From NCBI GenBank assembly GCA_029204225.1, contig CM055106.1:42734368-42798367 (forward strand): 64,000 bases of DNA, in the 5' to 3' direction. Positions 21,404 to 34,730 of this stretch are shown one piece after another (within the stretch, counting starts at the first letter, position 1; each line of letters starts with the position of its first letter). The notes below the pieces were generated by a model. The model was given only the letters and a program-made list of their open reading frames with translations, had not been told where the DNA came from and ran no database searches. A program made the translations under genes and the position numbers. This DNA comes from Diphasiastrum complanatum. Taxonomy: Eukaryota > Streptophyta > Lycopodiopsida > Lycopodiales > Lycopodiaceae.

Positions 21404-22090
21404 TGATCTGAATTGGCATGTGATAAAGCTTCCTTAACTGTGGTCGGCTCCTGAATGGAATAGTGGGCAAACTCATCAATGTATGGGTTCGGCTGAGTTC
21501 AAATTCTTGTTGATCTCTTGGATGAAGTTTGACTGTGAAATTCGACCTTGTATTGGCTATGTCGGCTACTCCTGAGTTGCAGCTTCTTCTTCTTCTTCTT
21601 CTGGATTTGACTGCATTGGGTGACTACAAAAAGAAGTAGAAATTGTATCCCGAGAAGAGTCAGTTGTTGGGGCAGAAATTGTAGACTACATCTGGCCCTT
21701 GCCCTTTACCTGTTAGTAAAAACTTTACAGGAATCTATATTATACAGTCTATACATTCCATCAAGAATAAAATAGCCAACAAAAATAGTCTTAAAAGAAT
21801 GATCATCAAGTTTCTTTCTGTTGTCCATTGGGACATGAGCATATGTTGGGCATTCAAATACTCTCAAATGTTTTATTGAAGGTTTGAATCCTGTCCAAAC
21901 TTCATAAGGAGTTTTGTTGTCAGGAAGGCCTTTAGTTATGCATCGATTCTACAAATAAGCTGTTGTTGAAACAACATGTTGCCAAAATGATTTCGGCAAA
22001 GAAGCATGTGTGATCATGCATTTAGCAGATTCGACTAAGGTCCTATTATTCCTCTCGGCTAGTCCATTCGACTGTCAAAAACAGGAAACA
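21404..22090 (-). pseudogene. Copia-G integrase C-terminus and linker
   Basis: No long frame, but blocks are readable on the - strand: the hallmark QSNGLAERNNRTLVESAKCM near 22010-22070, HASLPKSFWQHVVSTTAYL, NKTPYEVWTGFKPSIKHLRVF, YAHVPMDNRKKLDDHSFKTIF and VGYFILDGMYRLYN around 21730-21990. The linker to RT (21404-21700) is low complexity. Several stops and shifts. Confidence 0.8.
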
Positions 22091-22095
22091 ACAAA

Positions 22096-22299
22096 CTATT
22101 GCTCGATGCTAGTGGCTGAGCAATAATCCTCGAACCAATAACCTTCAATTATGTGGGAGCTGTTATCTCCAAGGTGAACAAATCTTTTAGTGTTGTAGAC
22201 CGAATAATCGATGAACCATTCTTGATGGCTTGTCATGTATTGTGTTGCTTCAGAATCGAGGAACCATTCCTCTGATTGTTTGACATGGCCATGGCTCAA
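22096..22299 (-). pseudogene. Copia-G protease fused to integrase
   Basis: Minus strand: protease active-site region EEWFLDSEATQYMTSHQEWF, in which the catalytic DSG (or DTG) is changed to DSE, then YNTKRFVHLGDNSSHIIEG, which jumps directly to integrase sequence (FEDYCSATSIEQ). The protease C-terminus, zinc-binding domain and most of the integrase core are deleted. Element C has a related but different internal deletion. Confidence 0.8.
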
Positions 22300-22640
22300 C
22301 GATGGCTCACCATGAAGACTTTCTGCTCATCATCATCTTCTTGGTTATTCTGTTTCGTGTTGGCTGCATGGGCCTACTGGTCTGGCTGCTTTTTTTTGTC
22401 ATTGTTAAACTTCAAGATTCGATAGTCCTGGATTCATGGTTTGCCCTCTTGTAGTATCTGCAGAAGAGCCTCTTTTTGTTTTGAGCAAGTGGATGATTCT
22501 AGGTCTTCTATGTCTGCAACAACATGATTAAGACTCTGGACAACTTTATATCTGAGTGTGTGGTTATCATCATGACCCAATTTCATAAGAGGATGGCAAA
22601 CTGGACAGTAAGGTCATGTTAGAGTCTTTGACTACTGAAC
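22300..22640 (-). pseudogene. Copia-G nucleocapsid region
   Basis: Decayed stretch between gag and protease. A knuckle remnant FCRYYKRANHESR is readable on the - strand near 22425-22465; its second Cys is Tyr. No continuous frame. Confidence 0.6.
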
Positions 22641-23051
22641 CTATGCCATCTGCTCCAATAGAGTCTTAAATTCATTTATGTGATTCCAAGCAGAATCACC
22701 ATCTAACATTCTGAGTGAAAACTTTCTTCTCAGATACAACTTTGAAGTTGCATCTCTCACTTCGTATAGTCTACTCAATATATCCCAAGCTTTTTTCGAG
22801 GATTGGGCTTTTCTGATATGACCAATCTGAGTGTCGAAGATGTGAAGAGTGATCAAGGTGAAAGCCTTCCCATCCTTGAGCTTCCATTTGGAAATGGCTT
22901 GCTCATCGACACTGAGAAGTAGTTCGGTTCCAGCGACTATCTCCCAGAGTTCCTTGGCCATCAGTACTACTCTCATCTTGAAGTTCCATAGGTGGTAATT
23001 TGAACCATCCAGTTTTTCTACCATTAGAACAGATTGTGGTTGCAAATCCAT
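22641..23051 (-). pseudogene. Copia-G gag N-terminal domain
   Basis: Open - strand frame of 136 codons from a credible start Met at 23049-23051. It holds VEKLDGSNYHLWNFKMRVVL, AKELWEIVAGTE, ISKWKLKDGKAFTLITLHIF, QIGHIRKAQSSKKAWDILSR and the helix LYLRRKFSLRMLDGDSAWNH. This is the copia gag (UBN2-like) domain of the lineage that uses MDLQ-type starts. The primer-binding site lies 136 bp upstream and the LTR just beyond it, so this is a genuine 5' end. Confidence 0.9.
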
Positions 23052-23186
23052 TTGGAATTTTAGAGTGAGTGTTATGCAGATAGTAGATTAATGCAATTGA
23101 AAACAATTATATCCACTATCTACACTATATCAAAACGGTCGTTCTGATGATGTCAACTTTAAATACGTATAGATATCAGAGTAATT

Positions 23187-23198
23187 GCTCTGATATCG
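23187..23198 (-). promoter_or_regulatory. Copia-G primer-binding site
   Basis: CGATATCAGAGC on the - strand, matching ten of twelve positions of TGGTATCAGAGC, directly following the LTR end at 23199. Confidence 0.7.
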
Positions 23199-25251
<2,053 letters not shown>

Positions 25252-25336
25252 GTTATGTCCATGACCAGTACATAGGATTCAATATACTCCTAGTCTTGGA
25301 TACACCGTGGTACTCCAGTAAATCAAGCTGTTACAC
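25252..25336 (+). repeat. Chromovirus LTR 5' fragment
   Basis: GTTATGTCCATGACCAG and ACTCCTAGTCTTGGATACAC match the 5' end of the chromovirus LTR that lies at 54142-54623 on the other strand. It is truncated after about 85 bp by copia-F sequence. Confidence 0.8.
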
Positions 25337-25902
25337 AACTTATTGCTTCTCCCCAAAAATCAATAGGTAAAGAGGCACCCATTTATATTGTTTTGGCACA
25401 CTCACATAAGGATCTATTCTTTCTTTTGGCCACCCCATTTTGTGAAGGAGAATAGGCACAAGAGAATTCTCTTTTGATCCCTTCTTGCTCACAAAAGTCA
25501 TGGAATTTGTTGGAGATATACTCTCTACCTCCATCACATCTCAAATCTTGACTTTATAAGAAAATTGTTTTTCATCAAAAGCTTTGAAAATAAGAAAACA
25601 GTCATACACCATATCTTTAGAAAAAAGAAGATATAACCATGTGTATCTTGTGAAATCATCAATAAAAGCAACAAAGCAAGTGGCACCTCCCTTTCTTCTA
25701 GATGATAACAAATGTAGATCCGATGTATCAACTCAAATGGATGTGTAGTCTTGATGGAAGACCTTGGATATGACTTCTTATGTGACTTTGCTATTGCACA
25801 AGCCTCACATGGCTTGATCTCTTTGGAAAGTGATCTTGGTAAGCCAATAGCCTTTGCATCTTTGACCATAGAAAGCATGGATTTCAAATTGGGATGTCCC
25901 AA
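25337..25902 (-). pseudogene. Copia-F integrase
   Basis: Minus strand: zinc-binding segment GHPNLKSMLSMVKDAKAIG with CEACAIAKSHKKSYPR, a shifted core with FVAFIDDFTRYTWLYLL-like wording, and a further frame carrying the hallmark region (25340-25537). Breaks at about 25540 and 25700. The C-terminus is missing where it meets the LTR fragment at 25336. Nearly the same chain is found in copia-L at 47921-48440. Confidence 0.88.
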
Positions 25903-26668
25903 TCTTCTATGTCATAACTCCTCGGAAATATTAAACATATAAGCAACATCACAAGAGCTTAAACTTTCATGTGGATTTAACTTGAAAATGCATCCATATC
26001 TAGATCCATGTGCAAGGATCTCATCACCTTTCTTAATAGTACAAGTATTGATGTTGAATTTCATATCATGGCCATTATCAAGCAATTGACCAACACGTAT
26101 AAGGTTCTTTGTGAGTTTAAGAACAAAAAGAACATTGGAAAGAGATAAAACTTTAGAAGATGCAAGCTATAATGGAATACTCTCAACTCCTTCAATAGTA
26201 CATACATGATCATTTGCTATGAATATTGATTTTTTGAATCCTTCATAAGGTACAATAGAATCAACATAATTCTTGGAGCAACTCACGTGTGATGAAGCAC
26301 CATTATCAATATACCATGATCCATCCTTCTTGAAGGGTGAAGAGGAGAAATTTGATACCATAAGGGATCCTTCTCCTTCACTTGCAATAAAGTCTTCTTC
26401 TTTCTCATGATGATGTTGGCTTGCTTGAGTTGATTCTTCTTCTTAAATCAATTAGTGGCATAATGGCCTTTCTTGCCACAAAAGAAACACTTGATCTTTT
26501 TCTTCTTGAACTTGGAGGAAGAAGGATGTGTAGAATCATCTTCTTCTCCATATTTGTCTTTGTCTTTGTTGAAGCCATGATATTGTTGGTTATTGCTCCT
26601 CCCTTTGTGCTTGTAAATAGAGCTTTTCCATTTTCATTATGATTGAGTGATAGCTTTTCCATCCTCAA
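25903..26668 (-). pseudogene. Copia-F protease and zinc knuckle
   Basis: Minus strand. The protease active site at about 26280-26320 reads SWYIDNGASSHVSCS; the catalytic DSG has become DNG. The linker FVLKLTKNLIRVGQLLDNG-like block lies near 26050-26130. The zinc knuckle CFFCGKKGHYATN is readable near 26455-26490, with its last Cys lost to a stop, and a Lys/Thr-rich basic region precedes it. Frames change at least twice. Confidence 0.85.
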
Positions 26669-27175
26669 AAGCTTGTACTTTTGTCTTGCTTCCTCGGAAG
26701 AAAGAATTCTAAGCCATTAAGGATGACTTGAACTGGCTCATCTTGGTTGATTGATACTCCAACACAAGAAAGCTCTTTATGAAGATCTTTGATTGTCAAT
26801 ACATAATTAGGAACTCTTCTCACTTCTTTGGAAACTTTGAAAAATTTGATTCCTAAGAGTAAGTATTCTAGAGGTGTTCTTTACCTCATAGATAACTTTG
26901 AGTGCATCCCAAGCTTCTTTGGCAGTGGTGCAAGAGCCAATTTCTCGTAAGATCTCATTAGAGGCATTCATTTTTATAGAATGAAGAGCCATCCTAGCTC
27001 TCTTCTTATATTTTTGCACTTCTTGTTGTACTTGAGACTCCTCCTCAAGTACAAGAACTATGTCCATTACATCTTGGAGTATTAGGATTGACTCCATTCT
27101 AACCTTCCAAATAGAGTAAGTGGAGGTGTTTAGTCTTTCACTAGCTTCTAAAAGGTAGGATCCCATAGAGGCCAT
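26669..27175 (-). pseudogene. Copia-F gag
   Basis: Minus-strand gag. The likely start is the internal Met at about 27173-27175 (MASMGSYLLEASERL), because this gives the usual spacing to the SIWKVRMESILILQDVMD block; the longer frame to 27223 lacks support. ARMALHSIKMNASNEILREIG, CTTAKEAWDALKVIYE and SRILTLRNQIFQSF follow. Frame lost after about 26807. Very close to copia-L gag at 46.6 kb. Confidence 0.88.
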
Positions 27176-27353
27176 TAACGTGTGAAAAATCCTTGTAATA
27201 AACAAAAACCAATTCCTATGCAAGATCTTGGAACAAAATCTGAGATAGATCTCAAAATTTCTCCCAATGTTCTACAAACTAGATCAACCTCTCACTTTGA
27301 AATGGAGTTTAGACAAGTTTTGGTTCAAACTTTCTTTGGCATGTAAAGGATTC

Positions 27354-27640
27354 TCAAAGAAACCACAATGACTCAACTGGAGCAGTTTGTCTGAGATCAA
27401 CATCAGACAATAGATTCCTCAACCAAATCGTCTCTTTCGTAGCTTGAGAGCCCGCAATGTATTCAAATTCTGTTGATGACATTGCAATGGAGGTTTGTTT
27501 GCGATTGTTCCAAGATATTGGACCATTATTAAACATAAAGACAAATCCAATAGTTGATTTTCTGGTGTCAATATCACCTGACCAATTTGCATATGTATAT
27601 CCATGAAGTGTATCGACTATTGCTACGAGAATTTATCATA
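27354..27640 (-). pseudogene. Copia RNase H fragment
   Basis: Minus strand: YANWSGDIDTRKSTIG, then NNGPISWNNRKQTSIAMSST, EFEYIAGSQATKETIWLRNL and LSDVDLRQ. It corresponds to 31690-31880 of copia-H and so belongs to the G/H lineage, not to neighbouring F. Isolated scrap with one frame change near 27530. Confidence 0.85.
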
Positions 27641-27867
27641 TAAGAACCAAGCACATAATCATTAACGTTCTATGTTCTCACCTAGTGAATAATATTACAC
27701 AAGTCAAGAAAGGTAAGCAATGGTTAGACCATGTAATCAATTGATCCACATGCATATTGCTAGAGCATTGTTAGCACCATACAACATATTCATCATTACA
27801 TGTGCCATTCAATCAAGTGAATGATAATTTAGTGAACCATCAAGGATAGAGAAAGGAACATACCTCT

Positions 27868-28090
27868 ATGGCAGTGTTCGGGAAAGCCAGCAAAGTCCAA
27901 GAATGGAACCGGCAACTTCTGCCAGAAACTGGCATGCTCGAAAACTTGCAGATTTTCTTAGGTCATAAAATAATGTATAATCGGCATATATTGAGGGTCA
28001 TCCTTGAAAAAACCGGAAAAGTTTCTGAAATATATGTTTTTGGAGGGGAACCCCCCAAAAAGGTTTCTAGAACGCTGCCTCTATGGAGTT
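27868..28090 (+). repeat. Dispersed repeat, copy 2
   Basis: CAGTGTTCGGGAAAGCC at about 27871 followed by AAGAATGGAACCGGCA and AAACTGGCATG, the same motif order as 16985-17250. The second half (AAAAAGGTTTCTAGAACG) also corresponds to AAAAGGTTTCTTGATCAC in copy 1. Unknown element. Confidence 0.5.
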
Positions 28091-28175
28091 CGGGGATGGT
28101 CGAGCGGGGTCCAATACTTGCTCTAGTCTTCACGGCCACCATTGGCACTTGACTGTAGAGGAAAAACCTTGGGCG

Positions 28176-28313
28176 CCCTTTCCCGAGACAAGCCCTATTA
28201 TAAAAAAAACACTTTTGTATAAGTTCCAAGGAGAAAAAGCCCCCCCCTTTCCCGAGACAAGCCCTATTATAAAAAAAACACTTTTGTATAAGTTTTAAGG
28301 AGAAAAAGCGCCC
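28176..28313 (+). repeat. 69-bp tandem duplication
   Basis: Two head-to-tail 69-bp units, each with TTTCCCGAGACAAGCCC and AAAAAAAACACTTTTGTATA, differing at a few sites near the junction. Non-coding. Confidence 0.95.
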
Positions 28314-29825
28314 CCCTCCTTTTTATCTCATTCTTCTGTCTTGGTCACATGCTCTCGGCCGTTCCTTCTTCTTCCTTCGTTATCTCTGCTCGCTGCTGCT
28401 AGCCCGATCTGCTACTGGCCCGTCGCTCTTCTCTGCTGGCCTGGATCGAGCTACTGGCCCGATCTGGCCGCTGCCTGGGGCCTCAGCTTCATGGCCACCT
28501 ATTTGTCTGCTTACTATAGGTTTGATCTCCTTTAGGATAGGAGGGATTTGAGGTGAATTCCATGATGGAGTCTGAAAACCAGATTACAAGCTTAACAGTG
28601 ATATCTCGCAATAAATTTTACCCTTTCACTGGTCGTACAATTGGTCAACAGAGATGCTACGGCCAACAGCCGTGACGGAGGGCGTGTGCTGATTGAGTGG
28701 GGTGTGATATTGCCTCGCACTTTGGTCTGGCGGCTTACTCGCAAATTTTGCATTCTAGTTTGTGCCAGAAACTCATTGCTTTCCATGAGTGATAGATTCA
28801 AGTTCTATAGATCAGTGTGGCAGAAACTGTAGAATCTGATACAACTATGAGATTACTATTCATTCTCTCGTACTTTGGTGAAGTAAGCTAGTTGACTAGA
28901 GCTTCCAAGCTATTTTTCATGGGTTTACTCTCTTTCTCCCTCTCCTTTTGAATGCAAGACAGATCAGGGTAGCAGGGGATGGTGGGCTATAATATTGATT
29001 GCTCTTGTAAAACTCTTAGCTCAACAAGGAGAGATTATTTGTTGGTGGTGACTGCTTAGACATTAACTGGCATTTCAGGATCTGCTTTAACAGTAGAAAG
29101 ATGATGATTACTCAAAGATAACTTACAATTGATGGTAAAATAATGGTAGTGACACCTCAGGTGTGGAAATGACACTTCGCATCCTTAGACCGTGGATGAC
29201 AGTTCAACTTACTAAGAGTCATTCGGAATCATCTCAGCTAATAGGTGACTCAAAATACTCATTCTATAGTTGTTGATCAGACATGGAAGTTAGTTGCTGG
29301 CAATTCAGGATCAGCTTCAGCATTACTCCCACATATCATTTTGTTCCTACATTAGGTAATATTGTAGAACTGATAAGAGATTGCATAGCTCCTTAAAGCA
29401 AAGGTGGCATTCACCATGATAATGACAATTCAACATGATTCCCACTTGGCATAGCATTCTTTCTTACCACCACAAAACCCAAAAAAAAAACACAAATGAC
29501 TTTCACAAGCACCCATTATGGCATCCTCAATACAATTCAGTCTCGAAACCCATGGCTCTCAAATAATCATACAGGGAGGCACATAGGATGTAGCTTATGA
29601 ATTCCAATATGCATCAAGTAGAAATGAGGGCTTTCAGATCTCAATATCCATAATGTAGCTCTCAAAAGACAGCCTTCAAAATTAAAACCAAGAGTGTTAT
29701 TGCCAAAAAGTTTCTTACTAAAACACCTCTCATTTAAAAATGCCCTTCACAATAGATTTCTCCACAGGGAAATTGAGACTACACTCATCTTCACAAGCAT
29801 ATGTACTAAATCACTCTCACATGAG
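28314..29825. other. Non-coding stretch
   Basis: About 1.5 kb with no supported gene. 28340-28510 is richer in C and G (repeats of CTACTGGCCCG-like wording) and yields a hydrophobic 64-codon frame that looks like a composition artefact. No transposon terminus is identified. Confidence 0.45.
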
Positions 29826-29900
29826 CCTTGAATTCATTTGAGATGTATTCATTTGAGATGAGCGACAACGGCGGTGAATACATCTCAAATGAATTCAAGG
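29826..29900. repeat. 25-bp perfect inverted repeat at copia-H 5' junction
   Basis: 29826-29850 is the exact reverse complement of 29876-29900, with a 25-bp spacer. The right arm is copia-H integrase coding sequence (GEYISNEFK); the left arm is its inverted copy, after which copia similarity ends. It looks like a snap-back or template-switch join at a truncated end. Confidence 0.95.
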
Positions 29901-30388
29901 ATTACTGCTCAGCCAAGGACATCGAGCAGCAGTTTGTTGCTTCCTATTTTCCACAGTCGAATGGAATGGCATAAATGAAGAATAGGACCTTAGTCGAGTT
30001 TGCCAAATGCATGATAAATCATGCTTCGTTGCCCAAATCGTTCAGGCAACATGCTATATCAACAACAGCCTACGTGCAGAACCAATGTATAACTAAAGGT
30101 CTTCCTAACAGCAAAACTCCTCATGAAGTCTGGACACAATCCAAGCCTTCATTGAAGGATTTGGTAGTATTCAGATGTACTGCCTATGCTCATGTCCCAA
30201 AGGACAACATAAAGAAATTAAATGAGCATTCATTCAAAACTATTTTTGTTGGCTATTGTACTTTTGATGGAATGTATAAATTGTACAATATATAACAGAC
30301 ATGTAAAGTTTTCTCTAATAGGGACGTGACTTTCATTGAAAATCAATTTATTGATTTGAAGGGCAAGGACTTGATGTAGTCTACAATT
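29851..30388 (+). pseudogene. Copia-H integrase
   Basis: Starts inside the integrase core (MSDNGGEYISNEFKDYCSAK), continues with the hallmark QSNGMA, a TAA at 29971-29973, then MKNRTLVEFAKCMINHASLP, KSFRQHAISTTAYVQNQCI, KTPHEVWTQSKPSLKDL, YAHVPKDNIKKLNEHSF and KTIFVGYCTFDGMYKLYN. The 5' half of the element is absent. Later in-frame stop at 30293-30295. Confidence 0.9.
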
Positions 30389-31270
30389 TTGGCCCCAACA
30401 ACTGATACATATCGAAAAACTACTTCCAACAGTCACTCTATACAGTCAGATCTAGAAGAAGATGAAGAAGATGCAACTCAGGAGCATCCGACACAGCCAA
30501 CACAAAGTCGAATTTCGCAGCCAAAAACTTCAACCAGGAGATCAACAAGAATTCGAATTGAGCCTGTCCGATACATTGATGAGTTTGCTCACTACTCTTT
30601 TCAAGAGCCAATCACAGTTGAGAAAGCTATGTCACAGGCCGATTCAGATCTTTGGAAAGAAGCAATGGACACTCACTGTTGAGGAACACAACACATGGAC
30701 TATCACCAAGCTGCCAACAGACAGAAAGGTAATAAAATATAAATGGATCTTTAAGATCAAATACAAAGTAGACAATGGTACCGAAAGAAGAAAAGCTTGG
30801 CAAGGGGGTTCTCACAACTTCCCAACATCGACTACTTCGAAACTTTTAGCCCTGTTGTCAAGCATACTTCCATTCAACTGCTACCATCATATGTTGCTAC
30901 AACAGATCTTGAGGTACACTGGATGGATGCACAAACAACATTCCTCAATGGAGTTATTGAGGAGGACATTTACATGATCCAGCCAAAAGGATATATTCTC
31001 AATGGTTGAGAAGATAAGGAATTTCAATTCCATAAATATTTGTATGGTCTGGATGGTTCCATCGAATCAATACATTCTTGATCGATCATGGATTCAAACC
31101 AAGCTCTACAGATTGTAGTGTATATTTCAAAGCTATTAATCAATTCTTTGTCATCACATTCTACATGGATGATACGTTGTTGTTCAGCAACAATATTGAA
31201 CTGACAATGGACACTAAGAGGATGCTATCCCAAGAATTCGAGATGAAAGACCTAGGAGAAGCACATTAAT
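30389..31270 (+). pseudogene. Copia-H linker and reverse transcriptase
   Basis: Linker 30389-30682 (acidic, Gln/Thr-rich, with TRRSTRIRIEPVRYID). RT follows in shifted frames: HNTWTITKLPTDRKVIKYKW, IFKIKYKVDNGTERRKAW, ARGFSQLPNIDYFETFSPVV, TTDLEVHWMDAQTTFLNGVI, FQFHKYLYGLD, GFKPSSTDCSVYFK and the catalytic box FYMDDTLLF near 31160-31190 (YVDD variant). Multiple shifts and a stop at 31268-31270. Confidence 0.9.
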
Positions 31271-32160
31271 GTCTTGGGATTCAGGTCCACAGAGACAAAA
31301 ACAAAAGACTTCTCTATATCACCCAACATGGGTACTTCTATAATTTCCTGATGAAATTCAATTTCATGAATTGCAAGTTTGTACATAATCCCATGGACCC
31401 ATGCCTAAAATTATCCAAGGAGCAATGCCCTTAGACTAATGAGGAGAAGTCTAAAATGAAGGGATATCCATATCAATCAATTATCGAATCCCTGATGTAT
31501 GCAATGATCTCTAGCAAACTTGATCTTGCATATGCCATCAACTCCTTGAGCCAATATATGGCTAATTAGAGATGATCCACTGAAAAGCTCTTTTTAAGAG
31601 TGATCAAATATGTACAAACTACCATTGACCTTTGTATCTGCTATGGTGATGTCGATTCATCTGATATCCATATACTTCATGAATATATAGATGCAAATTG
31701 GGCATGCAATATCGACACTAGAAGATCAACCTCTGAACTTGTCTTCTTGTTCAATAATGGTCCAATATTATGGAACAATCGAAAACAAACCTCCATTACA
31801 ATGTCATCTACGAAATCAGAGTACATGACATCCTCTCAAGCTACCAACGAAGCAATTCGGCTAAGAAATTTATTGTCTAATATTGGTCTCAAACAATCTC
31901 CTCCAATGATTATTCAGTACGACAATCAGAGTACTATTGCATTATCAATCAATCCTAGATTTCACTCTAGGAGCAAGCACATCGAGATTATATACCACTA
32001 CATCAAGAACAAAATACTCAACAAGAAGGTAAGTTTGAAATTTTGTAGAACCCAATACATGACAACTGATATATTATCAAAAGGATTAAGTCATAAAGCA
32101 CACAAGAATTTTTGTGTTATCTTGAATTTGAAAATCAAGGCATTCAAGGATCCAGATTAA
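31271..32160 (+). pseudogene. Copia-H RT thumb and RNase H
   Basis: GIQVHRDKNKRLLYITQHGY, then a connecting region with three stops, and a long open RNase H frame 31600-32160: HILHEYIDANWACNIDTRRS, NNGPILWNNRKQTSITMSST, KSEYMTSSQATNEAIRLRNL, YDNQSTIALSINPRFHSRSK, HIEIIYHYIKNKIL and a terminal TTDILSKGL. The polyprotein stop at 32158-32160 is followed at once by the G8 polypurine tract. Confidence 0.9.
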
Positions 32161-32168
32161 GGGGGGGG

Positions 32169-33155
32169 TGCTGGATTTCTATCCTCTCCATCCCTATCTC
32201 TCTTCTAATCTAGATCCATTCACTAGTTGTTGTAAATACTTGTATAATCGCATACTCTACAGAAATACATGATAGTTTGCCGAAATGCCAAAGAATCAGT
32301 GATAATGTTTCCTTGATTGATCAGACACCTTTGACTATTTGATCATCCTTGATTATTTGGCCATCTTCGATTGTTTGGCCATCTTGGACCATTTGCCCAG
32401 ATTCAATTATTCGGCTACAATCGATCGTAATCTTAGTAATCTGACTACATTGAATCATCACCGGACATAATCTCTAACAGAATCAAATACTATTCGAAGG
32501 CGACTGCCAACGACATGTAGTGCCTTAATCTCAGTTGTAAAGTATACATTAAGCATTCCTTTGATTAGTTAGCCATGTGTATATATATCCAGCAACTTAT
32601 CAATTGCTCGGTCAAACAAGACAAGAAGAGATCGTTTAGCTCAATAATCTGTCTATTCATTCAATTGAACATCTAGAGCGAAATTGTTTTGTTTTTCCTC
32701 TCTGTTATTACTGAGTATTGTTTTAGGAAGAACGCAACTCTAGCTAAATTCAGACTGTATCTATGTGTGACTAAATAATCAATGTTCCAGCAATCTAGAT
32801 CGCGTATATTGTGATTGAATGCTCATTTTATTTATGTTCATATTCTTTCTTGCTTGAAAATAAACTTATTCGTAGATTAAATTGTCTTCTATGACTGATA
32901 GTCTAAGTAGATTGATGCTCTATTCTCCGCACCTAATACGCTTTCGCAAAGCTAAATCTAAAACCAATCTAATTCGTGCATGGCTATGGAATCAATTGTA
33001 TCGATCCAATGACTTTGAAGCTGTGATCAAGTAGGATAGACTTCGAACTATCAAAGTTGGTCTAAATACGATAGACGTAGTTGCATGCATCGAGGATTCT
33101 TCGCTCTCTTCTCTCTGTCATAAAATTCACACGTGCAGCATTGGACGAGCGATAA
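32169..33155 (+). repeat. Copia-H 3' LTR
   Basis: Starts TGCTGGATTTCTATCC right after AAGGGGGGGG. Matches the copia-G LTR at both the beginning and in the ACTTATCAATTG and CTTTCGCAAAGC regions. It contains ATTCACACGTGCAG near 33126 (CACGTG 33130-33135). The right end is blurred by an inverted LTR fragment of another family. Confidence 0.75.
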
Positions 33156-33159
33156 TCCC

Positions 33160-33381
33160 AATACATTGTCACCAAAATCCCTCTAAATTACCTTACAATT
33201 TAGGACCTTGATTTTGTGGCTGTTGATTTTGGGGCTCAATTCAGCCACCTCTAAGCATGTGTATCGATTTAGATCATCTTTACATTAGTTTCTAACTATT
33301 TAGAAGAGTATGTGACATTTGCCCATCCATGATGGTGCCACTTGGCAATAAATTACTAGGTAGATTTTACATATTTTCACA
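33160..33381 (-). repeat. Copia-J LTR 5' fragment
   Basis: On the - strand starts TGTGAAAATATG at 33381 and runs through TTTATTGCCAAGTGGCA, AACTAATGTAAAGATGA and AGAGGTGGC, parallel to 38018-38250. Truncated after about 220 bp where it meets the copia-H LTR. Confidence 0.8.
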
Positions 33382-33989
33382 TATAATATTACCATGCAAA
33401 AGCCACTCTGTGTATAACTACATCCAAACCAAGTTTTAAGAAATACTTGATGTCAATTGATCTCCCATACTAAAAGAAACTAGACATCACAAAGATGAGA
33501 GAAACTTTAATATTTGATACATCATTGTCACAATCTCAACCACACAAATTTCTAAATAGAATATCATATGAAAAATGGAGTCTTCACTATCAAGCAGCCA
33601 TCTGTCCATTTTTTCTACAACAACTGCTTTTTGATAATTGACTCTAAAATACTTTTACATTCATCATGAACTTTATTTGTAACATCATGTTGGTTTTCCT
33701 TGACATTTTCCACTCATTTTTGCTGCATAACTATGTATTGAAGTTCAAGCGTATCGTTATCATTTCTCCCTAGTGAACTTTTTATTGAAGTTGGTACTTT
33801 TCTTCTTGTCATTCTAACATCTAAGAAAAGATCCATTTTCCTCATCATCTAATTCAATTCCTTTCATCATAGGACTAGTTAGCTCAACTAGTTGTGAAAA
33901 TATCAGATCCGCAACATGCTTGATGGATCTAGAAGCAAATTTGGTTGTAAACTAGTTCATCAACAATGTAGAAAATCATGCATCTAGCA

Positions 33990-34730
33990 TGCTAGAACAT
34001 GGAAATGCATAAAAATCTCATGAAAATGATTATGAATCAATAATAGTATTGTCTTTGTCCACTGTCAAGGCTTTGTATTCAGCTTCGATTCATGATAGAG
34101 TGATTCTTGCTTGTTTCCTTGACATCAATGAGATAGCTCCATCACCTATAAACATAGCATGTGCACTAATGGATTTCCTATAAACATAGCATGTGCACTT
34201 ATGGATTTCCTATCCATTGATCTCCTGCAAAGCTCGAATCTAAAAATACAAACAAGTTAGGAGATGATGCCCTATAAACAATGCCAAAATCTCTAGAACT
34301 CAAGATGTACCTCAATACTCTCTTGCCTAGCTTCCAATGCTCCACACTAGGATCATGCATCATTGACTTAATCTACCAATACAATAGCTTAGATCTTGTC
34401 TTGTGATGATTAGATATATGAGTGAACCAACTAGCTTCCTATAGAGATCTTTCATTACCGATATATTGAGTTTTACATTTGATTCCATAGGTGTATCAAT
34501 AAATGTAGCTTCTTCCATGAAATCGTCTAAGTATAGAATTAGCATACTTGTCGAGACAAATAAAAGTAGTTTGAGAAGTCCTAATTATCTCTATTTCTCA
34601 GATGTGGTGCAAATGACCAAGATCATGTACCTCAAATTCCTTCTTGAGTACTATCTTAAAGTCATCTAAATCTTGTTTGCTGCCTCCACTCAAAATGATA
34701 TCATCCACATAGATTAGATCGGATGGCAAC
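33990..34730 (-). pseudogene. Copia-J reverse transcriptase to RNase H
   Basis: Minus strand. RT box LIYVDDIILSGGSKQDLDD near 34660-34715 with intact YVDD, then DTPMESNVKLNISVMKDLYR, KLVGSLIYL and SYCIGRLSQ (34360-34545); RNase H remnants SRKQARITLS and IEAEYKALTVDKD lie near 34065-34130. A 32-bp tandem duplication (34145-34208) shifts the RNase H frame. The upstream RT is cut off at 34730, where the LTR of copia-I begins. Confidence 0.85.
34145..34208. repeat. 32-bp tandem duplication
   Basis: Two units of 32 bp beginning CCTATAAACATAGCATG; the second differs by one base (ACTAATGG versus ACTTATGG). Lies in the copia-J RNase H and destroys its frame. Confidence 0.95.

Noticed and set aside
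26282-26292. CACGTG in copia-F as another LTR G-box
   Set aside because: It lies in protease coding sequence (around the SSHVSCS codons), not in an LTR. The CACGTG at the PIP exon 3 donor (43008-43016) was set aside for the same reason.
28341-28535. 64-codon ORF with a signal-peptide-like start
   Set aside because: Hydrophobicity follows from a locally C/T-rich sequence; no family, no context.
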